Shown one piece after another: positions 18,316-27,443 of a DNA stretch of 64,000 nt; the stretch's first letter is position 1, and every line of letters begins with the position of its first letter. A program made the translations under genes and the position numbers. The stretch is from Tepidiphilus sp. J10 (GTDB lineage: Bacteria; Pseudomonadota; Gammaproteobacteria; Burkholderiales; Thiobacillaceae): NCBI GenBank assembly GCA_945897955.1, contig CAMDGQ010000009.1, positions 1 to 64,000 of the forward strand. The letters run 5' to 3'. The notes under the pieces are model-generated. The model worked only from the letters and a program-made list of their open reading frames with translations, was not told where the DNA came from and ran no database searches.

Positions 18316-20886
18316 ATGAAGACATCGACCTGGTTTGGCCTGTTCAGCATTGCGACCCTCGCCGGACTGGCCTGGCTGACGCAGCAACCGGAAAGCGCGC
18401 GCGCCACCTTGCCGCCGCAGGCAGCCGTCAGCAACATAGCGGCTTCTGCCACCGTGACAGCGCAGCCCGACGCGGCTTCGCCATTCACAGATGCCGGTTT
18501 CCATGCCGCCGCCGAAGGATTGTCGCCTTCCGCGCGTGCCGGCCGCGAAATCTGGTTCAAGGCCACCGCCGGCAATGCCCGCTTCCATACCTACACCTTC
18601 CAGCAGCGGGTCACCGCGCTGGTTGACTGGTACGGCGTATTGCGCGGGGACCAGCGCGACAACCGCTTCAAAACCTGGGGCATGATCAACGATCCGGGCT
18701 GCTGCACACCGGGTTCGGCGGGCTGTCCGGCGAAGAGTTACGAGGAGACCTACGGCTTCGACTGGTGTCCTGGCGACGAGACCCTGCTGAAGTTCGTCGG
18801 CAAGCCCGGTTATCGCGATCCGGGCTGCGACTTCAAGGAAGGCGACGTGGCGGCGGGCGATCCGGAAGGCCATCAGAAAGGCCGCGAAGACAGTTGCAAT
18901 CTGGCCTTCGGCACCTCCACCGGCGCGCTCGGTTTCCGCAAATTCCCCAACCCGCGCTTCGACCCTGCCGCCTGGATTCAGGTCAACGGCAGCCTCGGCA
19001 CCTGGACCGGCTACAGCCGCAAGCTGTCCGATGATCCGGCCCGCGCCGACCACAAGGTACGCAAACTGGCCGATGCCTCGGTCGAGCCGCCGTTCCTGAT
19101 CGGCACCGCCTGCGCCTCCTGCCATGTCGCCTTCGACCCGGCCAAGCCGCCGCGCGACCCGGCGCATCCGCAATGGGAAAACCTGTCCGGCCTGGTCGGC
19201 AACCAGTACATCCGGGTGTCGGAGCTGCTGATCTCCGGCATGCCGCGCGACGATCTGCTGTGGCAGATTTTCGCGCATGCCCGCCCAGGCACGTCCGACA
19301 CCTCGGCGATCCCGAACGATCAGGTCAACAACGCCGGCACCATCAACGCGCTGATCAACACCGCGCAGCGGCCGACCTTTGCCGGCGAGAAGGTCAATCG
19401 CTGGCGCAAGGCGGCGTCGTGTCCGGCTGGCGCGAAGGAATCCAGCTGCTGGTGCGAGCCCGGAAAAACCGGCAAATGCTGGGAAAAGAGTGTCAAGACC
19501 GAAACCGTGCATCACATCCTGAAGGGCGGCGGCGATTCCATCGGCGCGCTCGGCGCGATCCAGCGGGTTTATTTCAACATCGGTTCCTGTTCCGAACAGT
19601 GCTGGCTCAACCATCTGACCGACCTGCGCCAGATCGACCCGCAGGCGCGCAACTTCGGCCAGACGCCGTTCGACATCGGCCAGTGCCGGCGCGACTGCCC
19701 GAATTTCCGCGCCATCGAGGACCGCGTGCATAACCTGCTCGATTTCTTCCTTGCCGCGCCGGAAGGGCAGGCGCGAGATCTGGCACTGGCGCGCGCCAAC
19801 CAGCGCAACGTGAAATATGGCGAAAGCGATCTGGTGCGCGATCTGGAACGCAACTTTGGCGCCGGCTCGGTGGCACGCGGCCAGAAGGTGTTCGTCGACA
19901 ACTGCGCGCGCTGCCATTCCAGCGGCAAGGCGCCGTTCGAGACGGTCGATTTCCGCGCCATCAATGCCAAGACCGGGCAGCGCGCCGACTGGCTCGGCAA
20001 CGATGTGCCGATTCCGGTCACCGAGGTGGGCACCTATCGCTGCCGCTCGCTGCATTCCAACCACATGGCCGGCCATGTCTGGCAGGAATTCGCCAACGAG
20101 GACTACCGAGCGCGGCCGACTGTGTCCGGGCTGCTGGAACCGCACGATGGCGGCCGGGGTTACTACCGCAACGTCTCGCTGGTGAATCTCTGGGCGCACG
20201 CACCGTTCCTGCACAACAACTCCGTCGGGCCGGAACTGTGCGGCTGGGGCGGCGACAAGTCGAACCCCTACGAGCTGTATCGTTCCAGTTATGTTGACGC
20301 CAGCCAGCCGGGCAATCCGCCGCTGGCGAAGGACAAACAGCCGGCCTGCTGGGCCTACGATCCGTCAGTGGATGGCCGCTTCAAGCTGTATGTCGCGTCG
20401 ATGCGCGAGCTGCTCAACCCGGCACAACGCATACCGAAGGCCACCAAGCTCGATGAAGACATCGTGCTCGACATCGGTCCGCGCATCTTTGACGGCAAGG
20501 AGGAAAAGCGGCTGGTCGGCTTCACCGTGCGCGTGCCGGCGGGGGCCACGGCGGGCAATGTCGGCAACTTCCGGCACAAGGATTTCATCGTCGATCTGAT
20601 CCAATCCAAGCTGAAACCGGCCGAACTCGAAGCCCGGCTGGCGACGCTGTTGCCGGCAGCGGAAGCGAAGCAACTGGCGGCGGAGATGCAGAACATCGGC
20701 AAGGCCATCGTCGATGATCCGAACCGGCTGGTCGAGGTGGTCAAGGAAGCGCGGGCACGCACACCGGCGCTGTGGCAGGTTTATTCGTCATGCGGCGCGG
20801 AAATCGAAAACGACGGCCACCGCTTCGGTGAAGACCTGGCCGAGACCGACAAGAACGCGCTGATCGCCTTCCTGGCGACGCTGTAA
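18316..20886 (+). CDS. Large diheme c-type cytochrome oxygenase/peroxidase, RoxA-like
   Basis: 856 residues. A signal peptide or N-terminal anchor covers residues 5-30. Two c-type heme motifs are visible, CASCH at 266-270 and CARCH at 530-534, with a late WAHAPFLHNNS motif at residue 626 like that of RoxA-type rubber oxygenases and related diheme peroxidases of the MauG/CcpA group. RoxA cleaves polyisoprene by dioxygenation; here the substrate is unknown and the protein is longer, with many extra cysteines between the hemes (residues about 105-180 and 370-460) that may form disulfides. ATG 18316 is chosen because an AGGAG site precedes it. First gene of a five-gene operon. Confidence 0.85.
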   Translation: MKTSTWFGLFSIATLAGLAWLTQQPESARATLPPQAAVSNIAASATVTAQPDAASPFTDAGFHAAAEGLSPSARAGREIWFKATAGNARFHTYTFQQRVTALVDWYGVLRGDQRDNRFKTWGMINDPGCCTPGSAGCPAKSYEETYGFDWCPGDETLLKFVGKPGYRDPGCDFKEGDVAAGDPEGHQKGREDSCNLAFGTSTGALGFRKFPNPRFDPAAWIQVNGSLGTWTGYSRKLSDDPARADHKVRKLADASVEPPFLIGTACASCHVAFDPAKPPRDPAHPQWENLSGLVGNQYIRVSELLISGMPRDDLLWQIFAHARPGTSDTSAIPNDQVNNAGTINALINTAQRPTFAGEKVNRWRKAASCPAGAKESSCWCEPGKTGKCWEKSVKTETVHHILKGGGDSIGALGAIQRVYFNIGSCSEQCWLNHLTDLRQIDPQARNFGQTPFDIGQCRRDCPNFRAIEDRVHNLLDFFLAAPEGQARDLALARANQRNVKYGESDLVRDLERNFGAGSVARGQKVFVDNCARCHSSGKAPFETVDFRAINAKTGQRADWLGNDVPIPVTEVGTYRCRSLHSNHMAGHVWQEFANEDYRARPTVSGLLEPHDGGRGYYRNVSLVNLWAHAPFLHNNSVGPELCGWGGDKSNPYELYRSSYVDASQPGNPPLAKDKQPACWAYDPSVDGRFKLYVASMRELLNPAQRIPKATKLDEDIVLDIGPRIFDGKEEKRLVGFTVRVPAGATAGNVGNFRHKDFIVDLIQSKLKPAELEARLATLLPAAEAKQLAAEMQNIGKAIVDDPNRLVEVVKEARARTPALWQVYSSCGAEIENDGHRFGEDLAETDKNALIAFLATL

Positions 20887-20897
20887 AGGAGACGACC

Positions 20898-21767
20898 ATG
20901 ACCCGACGCCTGCTTCTCCTCGCCCTGATGCTGAGCCTGTTGCCCGGCTGCGAAAAAATTGCCGGCTGGTTCGCCGCCAAGCCGGATATCGCTTTCGCGC
21001 CGTATGGCGAGCACTACGCCAGCAAACCGGACTTTGCCCAGGTGGAATATGAGTTCCCGCTGGCGCTGTCCGAGTTGACCAAGGTGACACCGAAATACCT
21101 GGCCGGCCTGAATCAGGAAGAACTTGACCAGTTGTATGCGCGGTTGAGCTCCGGCCCGATACCCGATGGCGCGTTCGATGGCGAGATCGTGTTTCCGCGC
21201 GGCAGTTCCGGCAAGTTGCGCGCGGCGGAAGTGGTCGGCGGGCTGAAGGGGCTCGGCGTCAATTTCAAGGGCAGGATGCTGGAGACCGCTGGCGAGTCCC
21301 TGTGGAAGGGCAAGGTGTTCTATCGCAACGAAAAGGTGCTGCGCAACCGCATCGAGGATCTGACGCTGTTGCGCACGGTGATCGGCCCCGGTGACATCCC
21401 GAAGATCGACGTCGATGGCAAGGATGCCTGGCTGCTGTTCCCGGCCAAGCTGTATTGCGGCCAGAGTCTGATCGACTCGCGCCGCGAGTCGATCATCATC
21501 GACTATGCCTTCACCGACGAGATCAAGGGTTATCGCGAGAAGCCGGACTTTCTCGCCGGCCGGCGCGGCCTCAAGGTACGCGACGAAATCCGCATGGTGC
21601 GGCCGGGCCTGTATCTGGGCCGCGCCTACATGGACCACGCTTTCATCCTGAACTTCGTGCTGCACAGCAAGACGCTCGATGAAGCCGGCCGCGCCGAGTT
21701 CGAGATCGGCCAGGTCAGGGACGATTGCTGGAGCGGTACCCAGAAGCGAGTGCTGGCGCAACGTTAG
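20898..21767 (+). CDS. Lipoprotein of the diheme cytochrome operon, unknown function
   Basis: 289 residues with a lipoprotein signal peptide ending in LLPGC (Cys18). No known domain recognised. It has a mixed alpha/beta composition and one pair of isolated cysteines (LYCGQSL and DDCWSG). It begins 11 bases after the large cytochrome gene with an AGGAG site and ends 4 bases before the next cytochrome gene, so it is an integral operon member. A scaffold, chaperone or partner subunit for the neighbouring cytochromes in the periplasm is inference from position only. Confidence 0.8.
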   Translation: MTRRLLLLALMLSLLPGCEKIAGWFAAKPDIAFAPYGEHYASKPDFAQVEYEFPLALSELTKVTPKYLAGLNQEELDQLYARLSSGPIPDGAFDGEIVFPRGSSGKLRAAEVVGGLKGLGVNFKGRMLETAGESLWKGKVFYRNEKVLRNRIEDLTLLRTVIGPGDIPKIDVDGKDAWLLFPAKLYCGQSLIDSRRESIIIDYAFTDEIKGYREKPDFLAGRRGLKVRDEIRMVRPGLYLGRAYMDHAFILNFVLHSKTLDEAGRAEFEIGQVRDDCWSGTQKRVLAQR

Positions 21768-21771
21768 CCGC

Positions 21772-23316
21772 ATGCCGATTTGCACACCTATCCGTCTGAC
21801 CACACTGATGATCGCCGCCTTGTTCACCGTCGCCAGCGTTGCCGCCGACGACCTGCCGCCGGTGGGCCATTCGCGCTTCGACGAACTCATCGGCAATGCG
21901 CCGGTGCCGTTTCCGTTCTCGCGGCTGGTTGCCAAAGTCAATGCTCAGATGCAAACCGATGCCGGTGGCTTGCCGCCGTTGAAGGTGACGCTGATTCCGC
22001 TCGGGCGTTCGCTGCAGCGCGAAGCGGGCGCGCCGGACTTCTTTCGTTTTCCGCGCATGGTGGCTGCCGCCGACGGCGACAACAAAACCGGATATCCCCC
22101 GCTGAAGGACCGGCTGTTTCTTGGCTTCCATGAAAAGGGCGAAGTGGTCGAGGTGATCAGCTACAACGATGCCGCCGGCCGCTTCGAGTTTCAGGTGGTG
22201 CGCGATTACCGCGCCGGGGCGAAACCGACTGTGTTTTATGCGCGCCGCAGCCTCTGCCTGGCCTGTCATCAGAACGCCGCACCGATCTTCGCGCGGCCGC
22301 TGTGGGACGAAACGCCGGCCAATCCGGCGATTGCCGGCAAACTGAAGGCAGCCGGGCGCGATTTCTACGGCGTCAAATTGAGCGGCACCGACATTGCCTA
22401 TTTCATCGACAACGCCAGCGACCGCGCCAATCTGTTTTCGGTCTGGCAGACCCTGTGGCAGCAGGGCTGCGGCACGGGTGAGGAGGGCGACCGTTGTCGT
22501 ATGCAGGCATTTGCAGCCGCAGTGGAATACGCCCGCAACGGCAGGCTGCCCGAGAAGGAGGTTCTGCCGGCACTGGCGCGCAACTGGAGCCGACTGTGGC
22601 CGGATGGTCTGGGGATTCCCAACCCGGATTTGCCCAATCGCGATCCGATGGCCGCACTTCCCGATCCGGCCCATGACCCGTTGCGGATGCGACCGTTTCT
22701 TGAGGTCTGGCGCAAGCCGGACCAGACCGCGTTGATCGTCGGCCTGGCCGGCATGTTCGACCATAGCGCGCTGCAACGACTCCGCAAACTTGATGTCACC
22801 GCCGCGTTGGAACGACTATTTGTAAAAGGCGTCTTTGCCGCAAAACCGTTCAGTCAGGCGGTGCTCTATGAACTGGTGCGCGAGCAAGGCCTTGCTTCAC
22901 GTCAGCGATATCTGAAACTGCCGCCGGCACGTGTTGAAGCGGTATCGCGCGATGCCGATCCGCTGAAGCTGTGGCGAACCCATTGCGCCAGTTGCCATGA
23001 CACCACGCTGCCGCATCCGCCGAACTTCCTGCACGGCAGCCTGCAGCACGCCAGTGCCCGCCTGCAGCAGTGTGCGCCGCGTATCTTCGTGCGCCTGAGC
23101 ATGGCGGAAGTGGCTGAGTCGCAACGTCGGGTCGCGCCGATGCCGCCCGCTGCAATGCTGGCCAGTCGCGGTATTTCGCCGCAACACTGGGCGAAGTCTC
23201 CTGAACTGGCAGCCCTGAAACGCGACATCGCCACGCGTCTGCCCCCAGGTGCGACCACCCGCTTGCTGACACAGCCGTACGCGCAGTTGCCAGATTGCAT
23301 GGAGCCAGGGCGATGA
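21772..23316 (+). CDS. Exported diheme c-type cytochrome
   Basis: 514 residues with a signal peptide ending in ASVAA (about residue 25). Two heme attachment motifs, CLACH at 162-166 and CASCH at 405-409. The spacing between hemes (about 240 residues) is like that in the other cytochromes of this operon, but the WxxAPYLHN motif of its neighbours is absent. The ATG at 21772 lies 4 bases after the lipoprotein stop; the frame is open further upstream but overlaps that gene. Its stop overlaps the next start (ATGA). Electron transfer or a peroxidase-like reaction is likely; substrate unknown. Confidence 0.85.
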   Translation: MPICTPIRLTTLMIAALFTVASVAADDLPPVGHSRFDELIGNAPVPFPFSRLVAKVNAQMQTDAGGLPPLKVTLIPLGRSLQREAGAPDFFRFPRMVAAADGDNKTGYPPLKDRLFLGFHEKGEVVEVISYNDAAGRFEFQVVRDYRAGAKPTVFYARRSLCLACHQNAAPIFARPLWDETPANPAIAGKLKAAGRDFYGVKLSGTDIAYFIDNASDRANLFSVWQTLWQQGCGTGEEGDRCRMQAFAAAVEYARNGRLPEKEVLPALARNWSRLWPDGLGIPNPDLPNRDPMAALPDPAHDPLRMRPFLEVWRKPDQTALIVGLAGMFDHSALQRLRKLDVTAALERLFVKGVFAAKPFSQAVLYELVREQGLASRQRYLKLPPARVEAVSRDADPLKLWRTHCASCHDTTLPHPPNFLHGSLQHASARLQQCAPRIFVRLSMAEVAESQRRVAPMPPAAMLASRGISPQHWAKSPELAALKRDIATRLPPGATTRLLTQPYAQLPDCMEPGR

Positions 23317-24794
23317 ACGCCCGCCCTCCTGGCTGCCGCATCTGCCGCTTCGTGCTCTGGAGCGGGTTGATCCTGCTGTTGCTGATCTCCATCGCGGCAG
23401 CAATCCGCTTTCTGCCGGACCGGCCGGTGACCTACAACGATCCGGTGGAACATTTCAAATACGGCTCCACCGGTGGCGAGCGCAACATGGGCTTCCCGTT
23501 CTGGTTGTTCCAGGTGCTGCCGGAGGTGTGTCCGGATTTACTGCCGGGCAAGGGCTATCAATCGCTTGGATTCATTTTCGAGCCCGGCCACGATCTGCCG
23601 GTGGGCATGTCGAAACGTCGGCATCTGGGGATTGATCGCGTGTTCCTGAATTGCGCGGTGTGCCACGCCGCCACCGTGCGCACCACCGCCAACGCCAAGC
23701 CGATGCTGGTGGTTGGCATGCCGGCAAACCAGCTCGATCTGATGCGCTTCCAGAAGTTCGTTCAGGCCTGCGTCAATGATCGCCGCTTCACACCGTCTCA
23801 GGTGGTGCCGCGCATCGCGGAAAAGGCGGGCGGTTTGAGTCTGGTCGACCGCTGGCTGATCTATCCGCTCGGTATTCATTTGATGCGCGACGGCGTCGCC
23901 AGCTTGCTGGGCCGCATGCGCTTCATCCACCAGCAGGACGAATGGGGGCCGGGCAGGGTGGATACCTTCAATTCAGCCAAGGCGATCTTCGGTACGGCGT
24001 TCGAGCAGTTGCCGAAGGAAGAACTGATCGGCGTGTCCGACTTCCCGGCGATCTGGAACCAGGCGAAGAAGCAGGGCATGCAGTTGCATTGGGATGGCAA
24101 CAACAGCCGCGTCGAGGAGCGCAACCTGTCCGCCGCCTTCGGCACCGGGGCGACGCCGAAACTGATCGACCATGCCGCCATCGCCCGCATCGAGTCCTGG
24201 ATCGGCAGTGCCAAACCCCCGGCATTCGAGCGCTATTACCGCATCGACCGCGCGCTGGCGGAGCGCGGCGCGCCAATCTACGCACAACACTGCGCCGCCT
24301 GTCATGGCAGGAACGGCAGCGACTTCAGCGGCGAATACGTGGGCAAAGTGACGCCGATTGCAGTCATTGGCACCGACCGTGGCCGGCTCGATTCCTACAC
24401 CGCGCAACTGGCGCAGAACCAGGGCATGCTGTATTCCGCCGATCCGGAACGCCGCTTCCGCCACTTCCGCAAGACCTGGGGTTACGCCAATGCACCACTC
24501 GATGGCCTTTGGTTACGTGCGCCGTATCTGCACAACGGTTCGGTACCGAGTTTGCGGGATTTGCTGCAACCGGCGGCGCAGCGGCCGGTCACGTTCTATC
24601 GCGGCAACGAGCTGTATGACCCGAAGGGCATGGGCTTCGTCGCCGACCAGCCGAGCAGCCAGGGCAGGGCGCTGTTTGCTTTCGATACACGCATTGCAGG
24701 CAACGGCAACGCCGGCCATGAAGGCCGCGGGTACGGTACGGATCTGGCCGAGGCGGACAAGCGGGCGTTGATCGAATACCTAAAAACATTCTAG
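23313..24794 (+). CDS. Membrane-anchored diheme c-type cytochrome, RoxA/peroxidase-like (paralogue A)
   Basis: 493 residues. An N-terminal membrane helix (residues 15-35) probably stays as an anchor, with the rest periplasmic. Heme motifs are CAVCH at 114-118 and CAACH at 327-331; the motif WLRAPYLHNGSVPSL begins at Trp400. The sequence FKYGSTGGERNMGFPFWLF after the anchor, the KRR-IGIDRV lead to heme 1 and the C-terminal EADKRALIEYLKTF are repeated in the next gene, showing a tandem duplication. It starts inside the stop of the previous gene, which implies translational coupling. Confidence 0.87.
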   Translation: MNARPPGCRICRFVLWSGLILLLLISIAAAIRFLPDRPVTYNDPVEHFKYGSTGGERNMGFPFWLFQVLPEVCPDLLPGKGYQSLGFIFEPGHDLPVGMSKRRHLGIDRVFLNCAVCHAATVRTTANAKPMLVVGMPANQLDLMRFQKFVQACVNDRRFTPSQVVPRIAEKAGGLSLVDRWLIYPLGIHLMRDGVASLLGRMRFIHQQDEWGPGRVDTFNSAKAIFGTAFEQLPKEELIGVSDFPAIWNQAKKQGMQLHWDGNNSRVEERNLSAAFGTGATPKLIDHAAIARIESWIGSAKPPAFERYYRIDRALAERGAPIYAQHCAACHGRNGSDFSGEYVGKVTPIAVIGTDRGRLDSYTAQLAQNQGMLYSADPERRFRHFRKTWGYANAPLDGLWLRAPYLHNGSVPSLRDLLQPAAQRPVTFYRGNELYDPKGMGFVADQPSSQGRALFAFDTRIAGNGNAGHEGRGYGTDLAEADKRALIEYLKTF

Positions 24795-24804
24795 GAGACC
24801 CGTC

Positions 24805-26259
24805 ATGTGGATACTTTGTCGTTGTCCGCCCTGGATCAGAAACAGCTTGTTGTTTGCCTTGGTGCTTGTTGTCATTCTGGCCCTGATCGGTTGGGACCGA
24901 CTGTTGCACGACCATGGCCCGGGCGAATTCGGCAATCCGGATGACCGCTTCAAGTATGGTTCGATTGGCGCCGAGCACGATGCCGGCATTCCGTACTGGA
25001 TTTTCTATGTGCTGCCTCGGGTGTTCCCCGAGAAACTGCCGAAACCGGGCATCGGCTATGCCAGTTTCGGGATGGTCTGGGAGGAAGGACGCGAGTTGCC
25101 GATGGGCTTCACCAAGCGACGCATCGGTTTTGATCGCGTCGGCAACAACTGCGCGACCTGCCATGTCGCCAGCTACCGCAGTCAGCATGCCGAAACGCCA
25201 ACGCTGGCGCTGACCGGGCCGAATCACACGCTGGATCTGGAGGCGTTTTTCCACTTCCTGATCGATTGCGCCAAAGACCCGCGTTTCAACGCCGATACGC
25301 TGATGACGGAGATCGACCTGGCGGCCAACCTGGATTTCATCGACCGACTGATCTATCGCCATCTGATCATTCCGCTGACGCGAAAGAAACTGCTGGAGCG
25401 GGAAGCCCAGTTTGCCTGGATCTATCGCCACGATTTCCCGGAGTGGGGGCGCGGGCGTGACGATGCGATGAATCTGCCAAAGTACTTCCTGATCAACTGG
25501 CCGATGGACAACACCTTTGGCCCAACCGATTTCGCCTCAATCTGGAATCTGAAGAAATACCAGGCCGGAACAAGGTTGAACTTCTCCGGTGATACGCACG
25601 ACGTGTATTCCGTGGTGATCGACTCGACGCTCGGTGTGATGGGGGCGGCGCCGAAGGACAAGGCCGAGTTTCAGGGGCACATCGATTGGCTGGTGAGCTA
25701 TCTGAGCAACAAGCCGGCACCGAAATATCCGTTTGCCCTCGATACTGACGCCGCAGCGCGGGGTAAATCGGTGTTCGCCACGCACTGCGCCGATTGCCAT
25801 GCCAGCACCCGCACCGGCACGGTGATGCCGCTGGCGGAGATTGGCACCGATCGTGGCCGCATGGATACCTGGGGCAAACAGGAAGCCATTGCCGGCAACA
25901 AGGCAGTCAGCGATCTCGGCATCGAACGCAAGGGGTTGGTGGAAGCGCCGCTGACCGGCTATCTGGTGCAGTTCCTGGATGGCATCTGGTTGCGCGCGCC
26001 CTATCTGCATAATGGTTCGGTGCCGAGCCTGGCCGACCTGCTGAAGCCGCCGGCGCAGCGGCCGCAGGTGTTCTGGCGTGGCTATGACCTTTATGACCCG
26101 TTGCGGGTCGGCTTCGTCACACAGGGGCGCGAGGCGGAATTGGCCGGTACGCGCTACGACACCGCACAGCGCGGCAATGGCAACCAGGGCCACGAATTCG
26201 GCACCGCCTTGCCGGAAACCGACAAGGCGGCCTTGCTGGAATATCTGAAAACGCTGTGA
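24805..26259 (+). CDS. Membrane-anchored diheme c-type cytochrome, RoxA/peroxidase-like (paralogue B)
   Basis: 484 residues with an N-terminal membrane helix (residues 12-30) and a periplasmic body. Heme motifs are CATCH at 116-120 and CADCH at 328-332, almost the same positions as in the preceding paralogue; WLRAPYLHNGSVPSL starts at Trp395. It shares with it FKYGSIGAE, VLPRVFPEKLP, TKRRIGFDRV and the TDKAALLEYLKTL tail. It begins 10 bases after the previous stop and ends the operon; its stop is 9 bases from the convergent Rieske gene, with no obvious terminator hairpin between. Confidence 0.87.
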   Translation: MWILCRCPPWIRNSLLFALVLVVILALIGWDRLLHDHGPGEFGNPDDRFKYGSIGAEHDAGIPYWIFYVLPRVFPEKLPKPGIGYASFGMVWEEGRELPMGFTKRRIGFDRVGNNCATCHVASYRSQHAETPTLALTGPNHTLDLEAFFHFLIDCAKDPRFNADTLMTEIDLAANLDFIDRLIYRHLIIPLTRKKLLEREAQFAWIYRHDFPEWGRGRDDAMNLPKYFLINWPMDNTFGPTDFASIWNLKKYQAGTRLNFSGDTHDVYSVVIDSTLGVMGAAPKDKAEFQGHIDWLVSYLSNKPAPKYPFALDTDAAARGKSVFATHCADCHASTRTGTVMPLAEIGTDRGRMDTWGKQEAIAGNKAVSDLGIERKGLVEAPLTGYLVQFLDGIWLRAPYLHNGSVPSLADLLKPPAQRPQVFWRGYDLYDPLRVGFVTQGREAELAGTRYDTAQRGNGNQGHEFGTALPETDKAALLEYLKTL

Positions 26260-26268
26260 GGCTGGCGC

Positions 26269-27387
26269 CTACAGGTGCGGCTCGATCATCCGGCGCAGCC
26301 ATTCATGGAAATGCACCATGCCGTCTTCCATCGGCGACTGGTACGGGCCGGCCTGGCTGAGGCCCTGCTCGTACAGCGCCTTGCGGCCCTTCTGCATGCC
26401 GTAGCAGATGTCGTCGTCCTCGATCGCCGTCTCGCGATAGGCGGCCTGTTCCGCCTCGACGAATTCGCGCTCGAATAGCGCGATGTCTTCCGGGTAATAG
26501 AACTCCACCACGTTGAGGCAGGAATCGACGCCGGTCGGGATGATGTTGCTGACTACCAGGGTGTGCGGATACCACTCGACCATCAGCGCCGGGTAGTAGG
26601 TCAGCCAGATCGCGCCGTGCGCCGGGTCGGAGCCTTCACGGTATCGCTTCACCTGCTGGTGCCAGCGGTTGTAGACGGCACTGCCGGGATTGCTTAGATG
26701 ATCCTGCACGCCGACGGTCTGTACCGAGTACATCTCGCCGTATTCCCATTTCAGTTCGTCGCAATTGACGAAGTTGCCCAGGCCTGGGTGGTAGGGCACG
26801 ACGTGGTAGTCCTCCAGATAGACCTCGATGAAGGTCTTCCAGTTGAACTTGTATTCGGTGATCTGGGTGCTTTCGTAGACAAAGCCGGCGAAGTCCATGT
26901 CGGCGGCGACACCGAGTTTGGACAGGTCGGTATGGATGTCGCGCGGGCCGGCGAACAGCAGGCCGTTCCAGTTGGATAGCGTTGTCTTGTTCAGGTGCAG
27001 ACAGGGGTTGTTGGGGAAGTGGGGCGCACCCATCAATTGGCCGCGCGTGTCATAGGTCCAGCGATGGAACGGACAAACGATATGCTGGGCATTGCCCCGC
27101 CCCTGCAGCATTTGTGCCTGGCGATGCCGGCAGACGTTGGACAGCAGTTCGACGCGGTTGCCTTCCTCGTTCCGATTGTTGACCAGCATCTTGCCGCCGC
27201 CATGCAGCCAGTCGAGCACATGGAAGTCGCCTTGAGCGGGCGTCATCAATTCATGGCCGACGTAGTTGGCGCCGCGCTTGAACAGCAATTCCTGTTCGAG
27301 CGCGTAAATCCTTGGATCGAAATACCAGTCGATGGGGAGGGCGGGGCTTGTTCGGGTGAGAAGAGTTGATGCCGTCGGGTGAGACAT
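26269..27387 (-). CDS. Rieske non-heme iron ring-hydroxylating oxygenase, alpha-subunit type
   Basis: 372 residues. The Rieske [2Fe-2S] cluster ligands are Cys86-x-His88 and Cys105-x2-His108 (CRHRQ and CPFHRW). The catalytic iron site is in the EDYHVVPYHPGL segment, with His195 and His200 and a preceding Asp. Family members hydroxylate or demethylate aromatic, quaternary-amine or sterol-like substrates using electrons from a reductase. No reductase or ferredoxin is adjacent. ATG 27387 (MSHPTAS) is preferred over the 27471 extension. It follows the DUF455 gene (stop 27444) on the same strand by about 56 bases. The substrate cannot be deduced. Confidence 0.92.
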   Translation of the reverse strand: MSHPTASTLLTRTSPALPIDWYFDPRIYALEQELLFKRGANYVGHELMTPAQGDFHVLDWLHGGGKMLVNNRNEEGNRVELLSNVCRHRQAQMLQGRGNAQHIVCPFHRWTYDTRGQLMGAPHFPNNPCLHLNKTTLSNWNGLLFAGPRDIHTDLSKLGVAADMDFAGFVYESTQITEYKFNWKTFIEVYLEDYHVVPYHPGLGNFVNCDELKWEYGEMYSVQTVGVQDHLSNPGSAVYNRWHQQVKRYREGSDPAHGAIWLTYYPALMVEWYPHTLVVSNIIPTGVDSCLNVVEFYYPEDIALFEREFVEAEQAAYRETAIEDDDICYGMQKGRKALYEQGLSQAGPYQSPMEDGMVHFHEWLRRMIEPHL

Positions 27388-27443
27388 GCTGCTCACTAAC
27401 TCAATGAAAGATAAAGGAAATAAAACTGCAAAACGGTGCGCGA

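Noticed and set aside
18259-20214. 651-aa minus-strand open frame opposite the RoxA-like cytochrome
   Set aside because: Antisense shadow; the plus frame has heme motifs, a signal peptide and a ribosome binding site.
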